Positions 13,907 to 16,045 of a stretch of 16,045 nt of DNA are shown here, one piece after another. Location: the NCBI GenBank assembly GCA_902806215.1, contig CADCVT010000159.1:1-16045 (forward strand). Direction: 5' to 3'. A program made the position numbers and the translations under genes. Source of the stretch: an uncultured Solirubrobacteraceae bacterium. GTDB taxonomy: Bacteria; Actinomycetota; Thermoleophilia; Solirubrobacterales; Solirubrobacteraceae. Under the pieces are notes generated by a model. That model had not been told where the DNA came from and ran no database searches. It saw only the letters and a program-made list of their open reading frames with translations. The stretch's first letter is position 1. Each line of letters begins with the position of its first letter.

Positions 13907-15085
13907 ATGCGCCTCGCCGTGTACACCGACGACGTCTACCGTCGCGACGACCGCGGCCTGTGGGCGACCGAAGCGTTCGCGCTGTTCCTCGCGCGGATCG
14001 CCGGCTTCGTCGACGGCCTCGTGCTCGTCGGCCGACTCGATCCCGTCCCGGCCTCCGGCCATCACCTCCTCGAGGGCGACCTCGAGCTGGCGGAGCTCCC
14101 GTACCACGCCGGTCTCGCGAGTCCGGGCGCGTTGATCGGCTTCCCGCGTTCGCTCGTGCGCTTCTGGCGGGCACTGGCAGGTGTCGACGCGGTCTGGCTG
14201 CTCGGCCCCCACCCGCTCGCGCTGCTCTTCGCGCTGCTCGCGACTCTGCGCGGACGTCGCGTGGTGCTCGGGGTGCGGCAGAACATGCCCGAGTACGTGC
14301 GCACGCGGCACCCGGGCCGGCCTCTCGTGCAGGCGGCGGGGCTCGCGCTCGAGACCGCATGGCGGACCGCGGCCCTCGTGCTCCCCGTAGTCGTCGTCGG
14401 CCCGGACCTCGCGCGCCGCTACCGTGCGAGCCGCTCGCTGCTCGACATGCCCGTCTCGCTCATCGAGGAGGAGGATCTCGCCGATCCCGCCGTGGTCGCC
14501 GCCCGCGACTACGACGGCGAGCTCGTCGCGCTGGCCGTCGGGCGTCTCGATCCTGAGAAGAACCCGCTGCTGCTGGCGGACGTGTTGGCACGCGTGCGAG
14601 CTGAGGAGCCGCGCTGGCGGCTCGTCGTCTGCGGGGACGGCTCGCTGCGTTCGGACCTCGAGACGCGCCTGGCCGAGCTCGGGCAGACAGACTTCGCCGA
14701 CCTGCTCGGCTACGTCCCGCTCGACGACGGGCTGCGCGAGCGCTACCGCTCGAGCCACGCCCTCCTGCACGTCTCGTGGACGGAGGGGTTCCCCCAGGTG
14801 CTCATCGAGGCCTTCGCGGCCGGCCTGCCCGCCGTCGCAACCGACGTCGGCGGGGTCGCGGCGCTTGCGGCCGGTGCGGCCCGCCTGGTTCCGCCGGGTG
14901 ACGCCGACGCCGCCGCGGAGGAGCTCCTCCTCGTCGGGCGCGACGCGGCCGAGCGCCGGCGCCTGATCGGGCTCGGCCTCGACCGCGCCGCGCAGCACAC
15001 GGCTTCGGTGAGCTGCCGGCGACTCGTTGCCTTCATCGGCAGTCCGCGCGTCGCGCGGTCGCGCGAGCCGGCGGCGGTGGCCTGA
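13907..15085 (+). CDS. Glycosyltransferase, GT4 (group 1) type
   Basis: The protein has 392 residues, usual for GT-B enzymes. The N-terminal half has Rossmann-type strands (MRLAVYTDDV, DAVWLLGPHPLALL). The C-terminal half carries the family's hallmarks: the interdomain strand ALAVGRLDPEKNP (~208-220), the nucleotide-sugar region WRLVVCGDGSLR, and the E-x7-E motif in EGFPQVLIE (Glu293 and Glu301) followed by AFAAGLPAVATDVGG. Such enzymes transfer a sugar from an activated donor to a growing glycan at the inner face of the membrane. Donor and acceptor cannot be read from sequence. The stop overlaps the start of the next gene by one base (TGATG), indicating translational coupling with the ligase/polymerase-like protein. 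Confidence 0.92.
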   Translation: MRLAVYTDDVYRRDDRGLWATEAFALFLARIAGFVDGLVLVGRLDPVPASGHHLLEGDLELAELPYHAGLASPGALIGFPRSLVRFWRALAGVDAVWLLGPHPLALLFALLATLRGRRVVLGVRQNMPEYVRTRHPGRPLVQAAGLALETAWRTAALVLPVVVVGPDLARRYRASRSLLDMPVSLIEEEDLADPAVVAARDYDGELVALAVGRLDPEKNPLLLADVLARVRAEEPRWRLVVCGDGSLRSDLETRLAELGQTDFADLLGYVPLDDGLRERYRSSHALLHVSWTEGFPQVLIEAFAAGLPAVATDVGGVAALAAGAARLVPPGDADAAAEELLLVGRDAAERRRLIGLGLDRAAQHTASVSCRRLVAFIGSPRVARSREPAAVA

Positions 15086-16045
15086 TGGCAGCCTCGTCTG
15101 CCCCCCTCGGCACGCGCCTCAGTGTCACCGCGCTGCGGTCGCATCCCGCGCTCATGGGCGTCGGGCCGCGTCCGGTGCTCGGTGTGGCCGTCCTCAGCGC
15201 CCTCCTGATCGGCGTGCTCATGGCCAACGGCGCCGTGTTCGCAGTGGCGTTGCTCGTCGCGGTCCTCTACGCGCCCGTCGCGTTCGTGAACTTCCCGCTG
15301 GGGGTCGCGCTCTGGTTTCCGACGGTCTTCGTCAGCTACTACCCGGGCCTCGCCGACCCCGCCCACGCCGCAGCGCTGCTGCTCGGGATCGTCTGGGTCG
15401 GAACGCTGGTCGCGGGCCGCGGCCACGTTCGTCCCGCGCTGAGCGAGCACCGGTTCCTCTTCGCCGCCGTCGGAGCGCTCGCACTGTGGCTGTTGCTGTC
15501 GCTCACGTGGTCCGAGACGCCGGGGGACGGCCTCTTCGGCCTGGTCATGTGGGCGCCGCCGATCTTCCTGTTCGGGATGATCGTGACCCGAATCAGCACC
15601 GAGCAGCACCTCCGCTGGCTCGCCTACGCGTTCATCGCGGGCGCGGTGGGCTCCGTGCTCCTCGGTCTCGTCGCCAACGGGCTGAGCACGTCGGCCTCGG
15701 CGATCGACACCGCCACGCGCCAGGAGGGGCGCCTCCAGGGCGGCTCGGGCGACCCGAACATCCTCGCGGCAGGAATCGTCCCGGCGATCGCGTTCGCGGC
15801 GGCGCTGGCGGTCGGCGCCAGGACGCTGTCGGCGCGGATTTGGCTCGGTGGCGCGATCGCGATCCTCGGCCTCGGTATCGCTGCCACCGAGTCGCGCGGC
15901 GGGCTCATCGCGATGGTCATCGCGCTCTTCGCGGCTGTCGCCGTCGCGAAGGGACGCCGCGGCGCCATCATCGTGCTGGCAGCGCTGACGCTCGGCGGCG
16001 CCGCGGTCTGGTTCGTCAACACCCCGAGCGGGTGGGAGCGCATCA
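15085..16045 (+). CDS. O-antigen ligase/polymerase-type membrane protein (3' truncated)
   Basis: The ATG at 15085 overlaps the preceding TGA by one base; 320 complete codons are visible and no stop occurs before the window ends. The protein is strongly hydrophobic with many membrane segments, beginning with the segment around GVAVLSALLIGVLMANG. The stretch EGRLQGGSGDPNILAAGIVP (~215-235) followed by a segment with TESRGGLIAMVIAL (~265-280) is typical of the Wzy/O-antigen ligase superfamily. These proteins join or polymerise lipid-linked glycans on the outer face of the membrane. Coupling to the glycosyltransferase supports this role. Ligase and polymerase cannot be told apart from the visible part. 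Confidence 0.85.
   Translation, partial: MAASSAPLGTRLSVTALRSHPALMGVGPRPVLGVAVLSALLIGVLMANGAVFAVALLVAVLYAPVAFVNFPLGVALWFPTVFVSYYPGLADPAHAAALLLGIVWVGTLVAGRGHVRPALSEHRFLFAAVGALALWLLLSLTWSETPGDGLFGLVMWAPPIFLFGMIVTRISTEQHLRWLAYAFIAGAVGSVLLGLVANGLSTSASAIDTATRQEGRLQGGSGDPNILAAGIVPAIAFAAALAVGARTLSARIWLGGAIAILGLGIAATESRGGLIAMVIALFAAVAVAKGRRGAIIVLAALTLGGAAVWFVNTPSGWERI

Noticed and set aside
12281..14998. Open minus-strand extension that would make the second kinase-like protein 1444 residues long
   Set aside because: It runs antisense through the secreted-protein and glycosyltransferase genes, has the composition of a shadow frame (many Asp, Arg, His and Gly without domain motifs), and the Wzz membrane segment sits only ~60 residues after the ATG at 12280.

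Overview
The window is GC-rich DNA from a bacterial chromosome, most likely a high-GC actinobacterium of the Thermoleophilia/Solirubrobacterales type (Conexibacter, Patulibacter, Solirubrobacter relatives). The lineage is inferred from strong C/G bias at third codon positions, Ala/Arg/Glu-rich proteins, secreted Gly/Pro-rich proteins and leaderless-looking promoters; no rRNA or tRNA is present to settle it. I see no IS element, phage gene, CRISPR array or tRNA. The window reads as one chromosomal locus devoted mainly to surface polysaccharide and secreted proteins.

Left part (1-1936): the 3' end of a secreted-type Gly/Pro-rich protein with an Ig-like C-terminal domain converges on a LysR-family regulator. 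A long inverted repeat that contains both stop codons separates them. The LysR gene diverges, through back-to-back promoters, from a 100-residue protein that looks like the first half of a GNAT fold.

Central part (1937-10667): a 733-residue secreted protein (signal peptide, LamG-like domain, Pro-rich linker, C-terminal domain of unknown function) lies on the minus strand. Its leader carries a probable cyclic-di-GMP-I (GEMM-I) riboswitch followed by a hairpin that would hide the ribosome binding site. Upstream, also on the minus strand, is a 1429-residue protein made of a small N-terminal domain and a very long coiled coil. It diverges from a Wzz/BY-kinase-like polysaccharide co-polymerase. 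That protein carries, fused to its N-terminus, what looks like the same small domain that heads the coiled-coil protein.

Right part (10664-16045): a second Wzz/BY-kinase protein, this one with a C-terminal tyrosine cluster, meets the first tail to tail with overlapping stop codons (CTAG). It diverges from a second secreted protein whose N- and C-terminal domains match those of the 733-residue protein. A GT4 glycosyltransferase and a membrane protein of the O-antigen ligase/polymerase type follow on the plus strand; the last is cut off by the window edge.

Working model (inference): the glycosyltransferase and the Wzy/ligase-like protein build a surface glycan, and the two Wzz-kinase proteins control its length or export. 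The coiled-coil protein may be a cytoplasmic scaffold linked to one kinase by the shared domain. The two related secreted proteins may act on or bind the glycan, and at least one appears to be under c-di-GMP control.
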